From IMG/VR virus record IMGVR_UViG_3300047357_001736, positions 1 through 35,748 of that record: 35,748 nucleotides of DNA; one strand, written 5' to 3'. Under the pieces are notes generated by a model. That model was not told the origin of the DNA and ran no database searches. It saw only the letters and a list, made by a program, of their open reading frames with translations. The translations under genes and the position numbers were made by a program. Below, piece after piece: positions 9,747 to 17,666 of the stretch. Numbering within the stretch: the stretch's first letter is position 1; every line of letters starts with the position of its first letter. Source of the DNA: a virus.

Positions 9747-9933
9747 TGTCTGTTAGATTCTCGACCGCAGATTTAATTAATTCAGCTTCTTCTTTTTTCA
9801 TCTTAACGAAGCCGCCAAAATCATCTTCGATCTTGATCATACCTTCCTCTACGGAAACACTAGGGCATTTAGCTTTTCCGCAGCACATGAATATTTTATT
9901 CCCTTCGGGTCTTAAGTAATAATTATTTTTCAT
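9733..9933 (-). CDS. Small Cys-motif protein, copy 1 of a tandem pair
   Basis: 66 aa. FMCCGKAKCPSVSVEEGMIK is followed by IEDDFGGFVKMKKEEAELI. It is related to 9540-9746 by the CC/CP cluster and the 'DD-x-G' turn. It is acidic at the C-terminus and has no membrane segment. It overlaps the upstream glycosyltransferase gene by 11 bases. Role unknown. Confidence 0.6.
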   Translation of the reverse strand: MKNNYYLRPEGNKIFMCCGKAKCPSVSVEEGMIKIEDDFGGFVKMKKEEAELIKSAVENLTDNEKG

Positions 9934-11014
9934 TGTTTATAATTTTTAATATTTGGTTTACAGTTTTTTGATAAGTAAAGTCTTTCTGTAGTTTTATTCC
10001 CTCCTTGTTTTGAGCCTTATTCTTTGCTTCGGCCTTTTTAAAACCTTGGATCATTTTCTCATCTGAGACTTGAAACATATTTCCTTGATTAAATAAAGAT
10101 CCTTCTTTAAAGAATAAATTATCATAGATGGGTGTTTTGCCGTCAGGTTCAATTAAGATTGCATTGTCTTTTGTTGCCCAATCTTTATGTGCAGTGCAGT
10201 CTAAGACGACACTCCACTTGCCTAACGCTGTAGCATTGAATGCTGGTATATTCCAACCTTCGGCTCCACTAAGTCCAGATAAATCAATGTCTATAGAATT
10301 AATTAAATCATTAACTTCTGAATTAGTTTTTAAATGTGGAAGAAAATTAATATTCGCATATGTTGCACCTTCTAGGGCCTGAAAAACAAGTTGATTCATT
10401 TGCTCTTGTTTTAAGAAGCCATTATTAATGCAGCAAGATAACTGATAATCGGTGTTATTACCATATGTCTTAGCCCAATTTCTTAAAATTTGAGCTGTAT
10501 TTTTTCTTCTTTCAAACTTTCCAATTAAACCAAAATGAATTTTGTCTTTAAAGTATTCATTCCCAGTTATGCAAAAGTCTTCATCGAAACCTAAACCAAC
10601 ACTATGGACATTACTGCAACCACTATCTTTAAAGATGTCCCTAGAGTATGAACTTTTAAAGATACAATTATCTTGAAGTTGTGCTATATTTTTTTCTATT
10701 GGAGTAGCTTGATCTGTTTCATGTGCAGTAAGTAAAGTTTGGTACCTAGAGATTCTGTTTTCTGAACTATTAAGGTGCCATTGGCTTAGTGTATGGTAGT
10801 CTCTATCGATAAGATGGAATCTGTTTTGGGACATAGATATAATCCAATTTTTAAAATCTTCTTCAATTTTATCGAAAGCTTCAAAGTTTAAATTTTCGCC
10901 AAAAGGAAAAAATGCTACAGTTAAGCCTTTTCTGTAAAGCTCTCTTAGAATGTTATAGCTAACATTCCCAAAGCTTAGCGAGTTAATTGCTCCTTTATAT
11001 ATTAAATTATCCAT
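9923..11014 (-). CDS. GT4-type glycosyltransferase
   Basis: 363 aa GT-B protein. The N-terminal half starts KGAINSLSFGNVSYNILREL, a typical family 4 N-terminal loop. HFGLIGKFERRKNTAQILRN marks the start of the nucleotide-sugar domain (the 'GR.e.rKn' motif), and LSGLSGAEGWNIPAFNATAL is the C-terminal donor-site motif with an E in the usual place. Close in type to family 4 enzymes that add hexoses. It lies 3 bases downstream of SSB, so it belongs to the leftward operon, an odd location for a sugar enzyme between SSB and small phage genes. Donor and acceptor unknown. Confidence 0.75.
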   Translation of the reverse strand: MDNLIYKGAINSLSFGNVSYNILRELYRKGLTVAFFPFGENLNFEAFDKIEEDFKNWIISMSQNRFHLIDRDYHTLSQWHLNSSENRISRYQTLLTAHETDQATPIEKNIAQLQDNCIFKSSYSRDIFKDSGCSNVHSVGLGFDEDFCITGNEYFKDKIHFGLIGKFERRKNTAQILRNWAKTYGNNTDYQLSCCINNGFLKQEQMNQLVFQALEGATYANINFLPHLKTNSEVNDLINSIDIDLSGLSGAEGWNIPAFNATALGKWSVVLDCTAHKDWATKDNAILIEPDGKTPIYDNLFFKEGSLFNQGNMFQVSDEKMIQGFKKAEAKNKAQNKEGIKLQKDFTYQKTVNQILKIINNEK

Positions 11015-11017
11015 AAA

Positions 11018-11461
11018 TCAAAAAGGTATATCGTCTATATCATCAATTTCAGAAGCTCCATTTTCTATTTTTTCTTCAACAGCTTGTAATTCTTTTTTAT
11101 CGGGTCTTGAGTGAGCTGCACTTACAGGGCTTTGATTCGATTGACCCTCTTCGGAGCCTAGGAAGTGAACTTTTTCAGCTAAGACGAAAATTTTTGTAAA
11201 CTTTTTACCATTTTTCTCCCAGCTATTGGTTTTAAGTTTGCCTTCTATGGCTACTTTTTTGCCCTTAGAGAGGAATCTAGTGCAATTTTCTGCTTGCTTG
11301 CTCCATGTTTCTATATCGATAAATAGAGTGTTTTTCTTCTTTTCTCCATTTGAGTAGTAGTATTCGTTTACTGCAATGCCGAAATTACATACTTTGGTTT
11401 CACCAACATCCTTACATTCTGGATCCTGTGTTAAGTTACCTATTGCCATATATTTATTCAT
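11018..11461 (-). CDS. ssb: Single-stranded DNA-binding protein (SSB)
   Basis: 147 aa bacterial-type OB-fold SSB. MNKYMAIGNLTQDPE at the start, TLFIDIETWSKQAENC in the core and KGKKVAIEGKLKTNSWEKNG are standard SSB blocks. A Ser/Pro/Glu-rich linker leads to the acidic tip DIDDIPF, the signature through which bacterial SSBs recruit partner proteins. It coats ssDNA during phage replication and recombination. This bacterial form differs from T4 gp32. It follows the sigma-like gene by 2 bases. Confidence 0.92.
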   Translation of the reverse strand: MNKYMAIGNLTQDPECKDVGETKVCNFGIAVNEYYYSNGEKKKNTLFIDIETWSKQAENCTRFLSKGKKVAIEGKLKTNSWEKNGKKFTKIFVLAEKVHFLGSEEGQSNQSPVSAAHSRPDKKELQAVEEKIENGASEIDDIDDIPF

Positions 11462-11463
11462 GA

Positions 11464-12060
11464 TTATATTTCTTTTATTATTTTGTTTTTAAATTGTTGC
11501 ATTGCTGAATTGTGCAAATTAATGCAACCTTGTATACTCATATCTAATTCACCGCTAATCATCCTCCAAGGCATCACGGAATTATTGATACCTTTTTCAT
11601 ATCGAAGAAAGAATATTTTTCTGATTCTTTTATCTGGATGTTTTTGTGACTGGTTAATTATATTTGAATAAATGTCTATATCTTGATTGTTAGTAGAAGA
11701 TTTATTTGAATAACTTAAGTATTCTATTTTATCGTCTTCTACTGGAACAGCTTGCCTTTTCTTGTCTCTATTAAAGATATTTAGGCATTTCCACTTAATA
11801 CAGTTAGCTAGAAAAGTGCTAAATTTAGCTCCCTTAGAGGCTTTATATTTCAAGGCGGAACTGTATATTAAATAGTCTTTTTCCTTAATAAACTCTTCCC
11901 TCAAGCTATTATTATAATTTTTAGATAAGAAAGAATTAATCATATCAACACAAATACCTGAATGCCTTTCAATTAATACGTTAAGGGCTTCCTCTGAGTC
12001 GTTATTCTTTTGCATGAAGAGCACTATTTCTTCATCACTCGTATGCCTAAAATTACTCAT
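11464..12060 (-). CDS. Sigma-70-family-like factor (putative phage sigma)
   Basis: 198 aa. Residues about 25-103 resemble sigma region 2: LIERHSGICVDMIN, then YSSALKYKASKGAKFSTFLA with the aromatic core that binds the -10 element, then a basic end (NRDKKRQ). Residues about 130-196 look like a region 4-type helix-turn-helix (KIFFLRYEKG...WRMISGELDMSIQGC). The architecture matches short two-region sigma factors. Some phages use such factors to redirect RNA polymerase to late genes; this role is inferred. Its stop lies 2 bases before SSB and its start overlaps dUTPase by ATGA. Confidence 0.7.
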   Translation of the reverse strand: MSNFRHTSDEEIVLFMQKNNDSEEALNVLIERHSGICVDMINSFLSKNYNNSLREEFIKEKDYLIYSSALKYKASKGAKFSTFLANCIKWKCLNIFNRDKKRQAVPVEDDKIEYLSYSNKSSTNNQDIDIYSNIINQSQKHPDKRIRKIFFLRYEKGINNSVMPWRMISGELDMSIQGCINLHNSAMQQFKNKIIKEI

Positions 12061-12602
12061 AATCCAGTACTTCCAAAGCCTCCTTCGCCTCTGTTTGATC
12101 CAGACAATTGATCAACGAAATCTATTGTCATAAAGTTATGGTTGCAAGGAATAAGTTGAGCGATTTTATCTCCTTTTTGATAAATCCTTTGGGGATTTAT
12201 GGATGATACTATGCCTTTAGCATCCTTACCTTCGATTGTTTTACCTTCTACTATTTTCATGTCTTCTGGTTGGGTTATGTATTTAAAGCAGACCTTTATA
12301 TTACCACGATACCCCGAATCTATTACGCCAACTGAATTATTTAATAACAAATTAGTCTTAATTATACTTGATCTAGGATAAAGAAGCAAGAAAAATTTGA
12401 AGTTTCCAGAGTAATTATCAAACTCAGGCTCAACTTTTATTTCAGTATCATACTCTATGTGAGATACCGAAGTATAGTACAGCCCTTGATAAATTGAACC
12501 AATGATTCTAGGCTCACAATTTGCGTAAATATCAAAACCTGCATCGCCTAATTTCGCTGGGCGATCTATTTTTCCAGAATTAGTTAATACTTTTAAATTC
12601 AT
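12057..12602 (-). CDS. dut: dUTP diphosphatase
   Basis: 181 aa trimeric-type dUTPase with all five motifs: DAGFDIYA (20-27), PRSS (76-79), GVIDSGYRG (92-100, catalytic Asp and Tyr), GDKIAQLIP (144-152) and RGEGGFGSTG (171-180, the flexible C-terminal arm). It hydrolyses dUTP to dUMP and pyrophosphate, keeping uracil out of phage DNA and feeding dTTP synthesis. It is longer than the usual ~150 aa because of inserts at about 33-60 and 110-140. It pairs functionally with the ribonucleotide reductase genes across the divergent region. It overlaps the upstream gene by 23 bases. Confidence 0.95.
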   Translation of the reverse strand: MNLKVLTNSGKIDRPAKLGDAGFDIYANCEPRIIGSIYQGLYYTSVSHIEYDTEIKVEPEFDNYSGNFKFFLLLYPRSSIIKTNLLLNNSVGVIDSGYRGNIKVCFKYITQPEDMKIVEGKTIEGKDAKGIVSSINPQRIYQKGDKIAQLIPCNHNFMTIDFVDQLSGSNRGEGGFGSTGL

Positions 12603-12882
12603 TTAAAGAAAGTGTTAGCTCTTGAAAAGATTGGGATAATTGATCTAGCCCTATGTTTTTCAATATTTTAAATGTTGGAAAAAAATTAGCTTCAGATATG
12701 TTGTCATTTAAATGATCATCTTTCGAATTGACCATTATGACTGTTGATAGCATTAACTTATTTCCAGATTTACCAAACGCAAGAAAGGTTGCTGTATTGA
12801 CGGCTGATTCTTCATCAAGCTCATCAACCTCAAACTCCCAGTCTGCGGATGACACGATATAACTTTTGACCTTTTGATTCAT
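12580..12882 (-). CDS. Hypothetical protein, first gene of leftward operon
   Basis: 100 aa, acidic and soluble. An N-terminal beta-type stretch (VKSYIVSSADWEFEVDELD) is followed by SAVNTATFLAF and KLMLSTVIMV. It resembles small early-operon phage proteins of unknown role, and no family is recognised. Its ATG lies 9 bp from the -10 of a TTGACA promoter, so the leader is at most a few bases. It probably marks the start of leftward transcription. Confidence 0.6.
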   Translation of the reverse strand: MNQKVKSYIVSSADWEFEVDELDEESAVNTATFLAFGKSGNKLMLSTVIMVNSKDDHLNDNISEANFFPTFKILKNIGLDQLSQSFQELTLSLNEFKSIN

Positions 12883-12891
12883 GATGATTTT

Positions 12892-12920
12892 ATTTTAACA
12901 GTAAAAAACCAAACTGTCAA
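12892..12920 (-). promoter_or_regulatory. Sigma-70-type promoter for the leftward operon
   Basis: Read on the minus strand: TTGACA (12920-12915), 17-bp spacer, TAAAAT (12897-12892), with TGT extended -10 before it. The start codon at 12882 is 9 bp further, so the leader would be about 3 nt or absent. Best promoter candidate for the whole block down to 4069. Confidence 0.7.
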
Positions 12921-12930
12921 TACCGAAAAA

Positions 12931-12947
12931 GAAATACTTCGTATTTC
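12931..12947. repeat. Perfect inverted repeat in divergent control region
   Basis: GAAATAC-TTC-GTATTTC, a 7-bp perfect stem with a 3-base loop. On the minus strand it is followed by a T5 run, so it could weakly terminate leftward transcripts that begin to its right. It lies just upstream of the TTGACA promoter, where an operator would also fit. Confidence 0.4.
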
Positions 12948-13080
12948 AATATTATTATATATTTTATTATTAATAATTTAAATTAAGCATATATGCCTAT
13001 ATTTTATACTTAGATATTTTATATATATAATAAGTAACATAAAATAAAAAAATGTCAATAAAAAAATAGAATTTCTGGAG
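12948..13080. other. Nearly pure A/T divergent intergenic region
   Basis: This part of the 227-bp gap between the divergent operons is almost entirely A and T. It contains the perfect palindrome GCATATATGC (12987-12996). A rightward promoter candidate is TTTATA (13003-13008), 17 bp, TATAAT (13026-13031). No ORF fits. The position between two divergent transcription units and the low duplex stability suit a regulatory switch or a replication origin; neither is shown. Confidence 0.4.
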
Positions 13081-13109
13081 CAACCAAGACATAATTCAGG
13101 AAAGCATTA

Positions 13110-13754
13110 ATGAAAAATATGAAAAACTTTGCAATAGGAATACCAACAATCAATCGAGCTGACCTACTCAATCAGGCCTTACATTCCTACTTTAAGATTT
13201 TTCCTAATACAGAAATTTTCATCATAGACAATGGCAACCAGGACATTAATGAAAGAGATGATTTGTTTGAAATACATAGACCTGATCGTAATTTAGGTGT
13301 ATCTGCTTCATGGAATTTACTTTGTGAAAAAATTTTCAAAGATCACAAATATGCATTGATCCTGAATGATGACATTCAACTCTCAAGTTCAGAATCTACA
13401 TTCAATAACTTCTGCAACTCGAATGATTTTGACTTAGCTCGATGCTATAAGCAATTTCATTTATGTTCTTTTGCGATAACTAAAAAATGTTTTATGTCTT
13501 ACAGATTTGATGAAACCTTTTACCCAGCATACTATGAAGATAGGGATATGCTTTATAGATTAAAGCTTGATCGTAAAAAAATCCTTGAACATTTTATGCT
13601 TAATCCGCAAATTTTTAGGAATAGTCAGACGATTTCTACAGATGGAGGTAATCCCGAATTAAACAAAAACTTTCAAAAACTAACACAATTATATATCGAA
13701 AAATGGGGCGGACCGCCAGACTACGAGAAGTACAAAACTCCTTTCAATAAATAA
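13110..13754 (+). CDS. GT2-like (GT-A) glycosyltransferase
   Basis: 214 aa. It starts FAIGIPTINRADLLNQAL, the usual GT-A opening, followed by IFIIDNGNQD, NLGVSASWNLLCEK and ALILNDDIQL, where NDD fills the metal-binding DxD position. A later PAYYEDRDMLYRL matches the 'ED.d...R' acceptor-side motif. Length is short for GT2, so it is a minimal catalytic domain. A Shine-Dalgarno-like AGGAAA lies 6 bases before the ATG at 13110, unlike most genes here; ATG 13119 is an alternative start. It is the first rightward gene, ahead of nrdA. Substrate unknown. Confidence 0.7.
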   Translation: MKNMKNFAIGIPTINRADLLNQALHSYFKIFPNTEIFIIDNGNQDINERDDLFEIHRPDRNLGVSASWNLLCEKIFKDHKYALILNDDIQLSSSESTFNNFCNSNDFDLARCYKQFHLCSFAITKKCFMSYRFDETFYPAYYEDRDMLYRLKLDRKKILEHFMLNPQIFRNSQTISTDGGNPELNKNFQKLTQLYIEKWGGPPDYEKYKTPFNK

Positions 13755-13781
13755 ATTGTTAATAACTATTGAATTATGTTC

Positions 13782-13810
13782 TTGCCTTAATTTGGCATCT
13801 ATTATATAAT
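13782..13810 (+). promoter_or_regulatory. Sigma-70-type promoter for nrdA
   Basis: TTGCCT (13782-13787), 17-bp spacer, TATAAT (13805-13810), about 50 bp before the nrdA ATG. The leader (about 43 nt) has an AGGA about 20 bases from the ATG, too far for a normal ribosome-binding site. Confidence 0.65.
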
Positions 13811-13859
13811 ATTCAATTTAAACAACCCCCCATTAGGACAAAAAGTGTAAAATCTAATC

Positions 13860-16307
13860 ATGGACATAAAAGTAAAAAAAAGAAACGGTAGACTAGAAGA
13901 TTTTATTGTAGACAAAATAAATGCAAGTGCTCAAAGAGCTTGTGAAGGTATCAGCGATGTATCTCCAAGTGAAATAGTTTTAGATGCACAATTGCAATTA
14001 TTTGATAAGATTACTACTAAAGAATTAGATCAAGCATTAATTTTCTCGGCAAGAGAAAAGATTGAAAAAGAGCCAAACTATTCGCTTGCAGCCGCTCAGC
14101 TTTTATTAAATAATTTATATAAAGAGGTCTTCAAAGAGGGGGTCGATTCCGATACTTTCAAACTTCAATACAGAAAAAGTTTCATACAAAATACTAAAAA
14201 GTTAGTTAAAGAAAACCGTCTAGACAAAAGGCTTTTAGACTTTGACTTAGAGAAACTTTCAGAAGCAATTAAAATTCGCAGAGACAAGCAATTAAGATAT
14301 TTAGGTGTACAAATACTGTATGATAGGTACTTTATCAGGGTTAATGATAAAATCACGGAAGCTCCACAATCGTTTTTTATGCGAGTTGCAATGGGGCTAT
14401 CTATTAATGAAAAAGATAAAGATAAGAAGGCTATAGATTTCTACAATTTAATTAGCCAACAGCTTTATACCCCATCTACTCCAACACTTTTTAACAGTGG
14501 AACTACCCATTCACAACTTAGCTCCTGTTATCTTAATACTTTTGATGATAGTATTGATGGTATCTTTGACGGTGCTTGGCAAGAAGCTCGTAAATCAAAA
14601 TACGCTGGTGGCCTTGGCCTTGATGTTACCCCTTTTCGCTCTACAGGCGCTTATATTCAGGGAACTAATGGCATCTCTAGCGGCCTTGTTCCTTGGCTTA
14701 AAATATACAACGATCTTTTGGTTGCCGTAAATCAAGGTGGCAAAAGGCCAGGCGCTGGTTGTGCCTACCTAGAACCTTGGCATTTAGATTTTGAAGACTT
14801 CCTTAACTTAAGAAGGAATACTGGGGATGATAGACTTAGATGTCACGACTTAAATACTGCAGCATGGATTCCAGACGAGTTCATGCGTAGAGTTAAGAAC
14901 GAAGAGGATTGGTATTTCTTCGATCCAAGCGAAATGGTTTATGAAGACGGAAAGACTCTCCACGATTTCTTTGGTAAAGATTTTGATGATAGATACGAAG
15001 ATGCATGTCGAGCTGCAGAAGATGGTCGTATCAATAACTTTAGAAAAATTCCAGCCAAGGAGCTTTGGAAAAAAATGCTAAAGGTTTTATTTGAAACGTC
15101 TCATCCATGGAACACATTTAAAGATCCTTGCAATATTAGATATACCAACCAGCATCAAGGTGCGGTTCGTAGCTCAAATTTATGCACGGAAATTACATTA
15201 CACACAAAACCCTCAAAGTACGAGAGTGGTGAAAAAGTAGAAATTGGAGAAACGGCAGTGTGTAACCTAGGTTCCGTTAACGTTTTAAATCATTTAGATG
15301 AAAATGGAGATATAGATTTCAATCTATTAAAATCAACAATACATACAGCAATAAGAATGCTTGATAATGTTATTGATATTAACTTTTACCCAACGAAAGA
15401 GGCTAGTAATTCAAATTTAAAAAATAGACCTGTAGGCATAGGGGTAATGGGCATACAAGATGTTTTGCATAAAAAGAATATACAAATTGATAGTGATGAA
15501 GCTGTAGAGTGGAATAATTATTTTTTTGAATTTTATAGCCAACAAGCTATTTTAGCCAGCTCAACGTTAGCCAAGGAAAGAGGTAGTTACAAAAATTACG
15601 AAGGCTCACTATGGTCTCAAAATATACTACCAATTGACAGTTGGAATAATTTAAGTAAATACAGAAAAAGCAAAAATCCTGAAGCCAAAGAATCATTAAA
15701 ATCTTGGGATGAAGTTAGAGCTCACGTATCAGAATATGGTATGCGTAACTCAAATGTTATGGCCATTGCTCCAACAGCAACAATAGGTTACATAAATGGT
15801 GTAGAGCAAAGCATAGAACCAAACTTTTCTGTTTTATTTGTTTACGAAAATAAAAGTGGAAACTTCTTCATTACAAACCCTCATTTTGTTAACGATATGA
15901 AACAAGAAGGTTTATGGAATTTAGAGATGGCATCAATGGTAAAGAACGTAGATGGGGACTTATCCTTACTTAATGGCAGCATACCTGAACATATAAAAAA
16001 TAAGTACAAAACAGCTTTTGATAGGGACATGTTAAAACTTATTGAAAGTAATGCTGCTCGCCAAAAATGGATTGATCAAGCAGTCAGTTTTAACTTATAT
16101 AACAAAACTACTTCTCTAAAATATCTCAATGATATATATATGTCATGCTGGGAATCAGGCTTAAAAACTACCTATTATCTCAGGAATAGAGCAGCCAGTA
16201 AAGTAGAAAAGTCTACTACTTCAACTGAATCTAACGCTAAATCCGAACCTACTGCATGCAGTATAGAAGCCATGAAAAATGGTGAAACTTGCGAAAGTTG
16301 CCAGTAG
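13860..16307 (+). CDS. nrdA: Class I ribonucleoside-diphosphate reductase, alpha subunit
   Basis: 815 aa. It reduces ribonucleoside diphosphates to deoxy forms together with NrdB. A single N-terminal ATP-cone (about 3-90, VKKRNGRLEDFIVDKI) gives dATP/ATP activity control. The active-site set is complete: Cys223 (QLSSCYLNT) and Cys468 (AVCNLGS) as the redox pair, Cys442 in NLCTE as the thiyl radical residue with Asn440 and Glu444. TTYYLRNRA holds the two tyrosines of the radical-transfer path. The C-terminal CESCQ carries the shuttle cysteines 811 and 814. The Nudix gene follows with no gap. nrdB is 5.4 kb downstream, separated by an adhesin on the other strand, although alpha and beta genes are often adjacent. 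Confidence 0.97.
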   Translation: MDIKVKKRNGRLEDFIVDKINASAQRACEGISDVSPSEIVLDAQLQLFDKITTKELDQALIFSAREKIEKEPNYSLAAAQLLLNNLYKEVFKEGVDSDTFKLQYRKSFIQNTKKLVKENRLDKRLLDFDLEKLSEAIKIRRDKQLRYLGVQILYDRYFIRVNDKITEAPQSFFMRVAMGLSINEKDKDKKAIDFYNLISQQLYTPSTPTLFNSGTTHSQLSSCYLNTFDDSIDGIFDGAWQEARKSKYAGGLGLDVTPFRSTGAYIQGTNGISSGLVPWLKIYNDLLVAVNQGGKRPGAGCAYLEPWHLDFEDFLNLRRNTGDDRLRCHDLNTAAWIPDEFMRRVKNEEDWYFFDPSEMVYEDGKTLHDFFGKDFDDRYEDACRAAEDGRINNFRKIPAKELWKKMLKVLFETSHPWNTFKDPCNIRYTNQHQGAVRSSNLCTEITLHTKPSKYESGEKVEIGETAVCNLGSVNVLNHLDENGDIDFNLLKSTIHTAIRMLDNVIDINFYPTKEASNSNLKNRPVGIGVMGIQDVLHKKNIQIDSDEAVEWNNYFFEFYSQQAILASSTLAKERGSYKNYEGSLWSQNILPIDSWNNLSKYRKSKNPEAKESLKSWDEVRAHVSEYGMRNSNVMAIAPTATIGYINGVEQSIEPNFSVLFVYENKSGNFFITNPHFVNDMKQEGLWNLEMASMVKNVDGDLSLLNGSIPEHIKNKYKTAFDRDMLKLIESNAARQKWIDQAVSFNLYNKTTSLKYLNDIYMSCWESGLKTTYYLRNRAASKVEKSTTSTESNAKSEPTACSIEAMKNGETCESCQ

Positions 16308-16724
16308 ATGAAAAAACGGTGTGCATTTGTTGGGCTTGTATATAATAATAGCGTATGCTTAGCTAAAAGACACACCGTTGATAACGGACAAAAAGTTCCC
16401 TTCGGTGGCTATTGGTCTTTATTTGGGGGCTCCATAGAAAAAGGTGAATCTCCTTTTTTTGCTGCCCATAGAGAGCTTAAGGAAGAATCGAATATTGAAA
16501 TTCCTTTAAATCAATTAAAGTACTGCAAGACGCTTAGGAGCGAAAATGAAACTCTACATATCTATTTTGCTGAAATGGATAAACTTATAAATCCTATTCT
16601 CGATTTTGAACATACAGAATTTGGCTGGTTTGATATAAATAAAATAGACTCTTTTCCTTATTTAATTGATGAAAATATAGTTTTTGCTATAAAAAAATAT
16701 CAAAAAAATAGATTTATTTCATAA
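16308..16724 (+). CDS. Nudix hydrolase
   Basis: 138 aa. A full Nudix box spans about residues 42-64: GSIEKGE, seven residues, then RELKEES (pattern G-x5-E-x7-REU-x-EE-x-G-U, the last Gly replaced by Asn). Such enzymes hydrolyse nucleoside diphosphates linked to another group. In phages they clear oxidised or modified nucleotides, nucleotide sugars or RNA caps; the substrate here is unknown. WSLFGG just before the box is typical of the MutT-like fold. The ATG follows the nrdA TAG directly, so it is co-transcribed with nrdA. Confidence 0.88.
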   Translation: MKKRCAFVGLVYNNSVCLAKRHTVDNGQKVPFGGYWSLFGGSIEKGESPFFAAHRELKEESNIEIPLNQLKYCKTLRSENETLHIYFAEMDKLINPILDFEHTEFGWFDINKIDSFPYLIDENIVFAIKKYQKNRFIS

Positions 16725-16745
16725 TTTAGTGTATTATATATAGTT

Positions 16746-17462
16746 ATGGAACTAGACTTTTCTGATAAAATTAGAGCAAGAATACTAGAGGAAGTTGGAT
16801 CTGAAGAAGAAATCTCTGAAGAAGCTTGGGCCTCTGAAAAAAATAAGGGTAAAACCTTGAACAAGCCATTTAGAACCTCAGGAGGACCTAAAAAGTTTTC
16901 TGTTTATGTTAAGAATGAAAAAGGTAATGTTGTTAAGGTAAACTTCGGCGATCCAAACATGGAGATTAAACGCGACGATCCTGCTCGTAGAAAATCTTTC
17001 AGGGCTCGCCATAATTGCGACAACCCAGGCCCTAAGACTAAAGCTAAATACTGGTCTTGTAAAATGTGGTCGAAGAAAAGTGTGACTAAAGTTACCAAGG
17101 GTTCAGAGGAAGAGGCTGAATTGGCTCTACTTGAATGGCTAGACGAATCACTTTCTAAACATTCAGGCTTAACAGAAAAGCAAAAAAAGTTACCAGAAGC
17201 AATCCAGAAATCGATTCTAAAAAAGAAAGGTAAATCTGGAGACTCCAAGGATAATAAGAAAGAATCTGACAAGGAAGGTTCTGATAAAAAAGAAGAGTCT
17301 GATGCAAAAAAGGGTCTTTGGGAAAATATTCGCGATAAGAAAAAACGCGAAGGCAAAAATTATCGCCCCGCAAAACCAGGCGATAAAGATTATCCAGACC
17401 CTAAAGCCCTTAAAAAAGCTCAAGAATCTAGTAAAAAGAAGAAAGACTCCAAGAAGTCATAA
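16746..17462 (+). CDS. Lys-rich phage protein with conserved Cys/Trp domain and DUF5872-like tail
   Basis: 238 aa. Residues about 45-105 form a compact domain (KFSVYVKNEKGNVVKVNFGD, then RKSFRARHNCDNPGPKTKA, then YWSCKMW) seen in many phage proteins of unknown function. After it come helix segments, a strongly charged Lys/Glu/Ser/Asp region, and a C-terminal GLWENIRDKKKREGKNYRPA segment, similar to the 'GLWxNIxxKRKR' motif of DUF5872. It may be a virion-internal or DNA-associated protein, but this is not shown. TATTAT and TATATA lie just before the ATG, without a clear -35. The stop codon abuts the encoded CCA of the tRNA gene on the other strand. Confidence 0.6.
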   Translation: MELDFSDKIRARILEEVGSEEEISEEAWASEKNKGKTLNKPFRTSGGPKKFSVYVKNEKGNVVKVNFGDPNMEIKRDDPARRKSFRARHNCDNPGPKTKAKYWSCKMWSKKSVTKVTKGSEEEAELALLEWLDESLSKHSGLTEKQKKLPEAIQKSILKKKGKSGDSKDNKKESDKEGSDKKEESDAKKGLWENIRDKKKREGKNYRPAKPGDKDYPDPKALKKAQESSKKKKDSKKS

Positions 17463-17552
17463 TGGCGGAGAGAGTGGGATTCGAACCCACGGTGGGTTTT
17501 ACCCCACACAGCATTTCCAATGCTGCACAATCGGCCACTCTGTCATCTCTCC
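17463..17552 (-). tRNA. tRNA-Ser (anticodon GGA), CCA encoded
   Basis: On the minus strand: acceptor GGAGAGA pairing with TCTCTCC, D-arm with GTGGCC, anticodon stem CAGCA/TGCTG around loop TTGGAAA (anticodon GGA, reading UCU/UCC), a long variable arm as in serine tRNAs, T-arm GTGGG-TTCGAAT-CCCAC, discriminator G and encoded CCA. It is the only RNA gene seen. It lies opposite to the flanking genes and directly abuts the stop codon at 17460-17462. Confidence 0.93.
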
Positions 17553-17624
17553 TTATTTATATAATACACCTATTGGCGTCATTAATGCATATATTATATT
17601 AAGAATACTCATAATGAGGTTCCC

Positions 17625-17641
17625 GAGAGCCGAAAGGTCTC
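17625..17641 (+). promoter_or_regulatory. GNRA-loop hairpin in the hsp20 leader
   Basis: GAGA-g-CC-GAAA-GG-TCTC: a six-pair stem with one bulged G and a GAAA tetraloop, 25 bp before the hsp20 ATG. A possible promoter lies upstream (TTGGCG 17573-17578, 16 bp, TATATT 17595-17600), which would place the hairpin in the leader. Leaders of small heat-shock genes often hold RNA thermometers, but the hairpin here does not visibly cover the start site. The element is suggestive only. Confidence 0.35.
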
Positions 17642-17666
17642 ACTAACAATAGAAAGATAATATATT

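Noticed and set aside
12931-12947. Hairpin as a true terminator of the leftward operon
   Set aside because: It lies before the operon's promoter, not after its genes, and the stem is AT-rich; kept only as an inverted repeat.
16904-17423. Hydrophobic minus-strand frames opposite the Lys-rich gene
   Set aside because: Phe/Leu-rich content is the expected antisense of Lys/Glu codons; the plus-strand gene has a clear conserved domain.
17302-17646. 114-aa plus-strand frame over the tRNA and Lys-rich gene
   Set aside because: It crosses the tRNA gene and reads the Lys-rich gene in another frame; its middle is antisense tRNA sequence.
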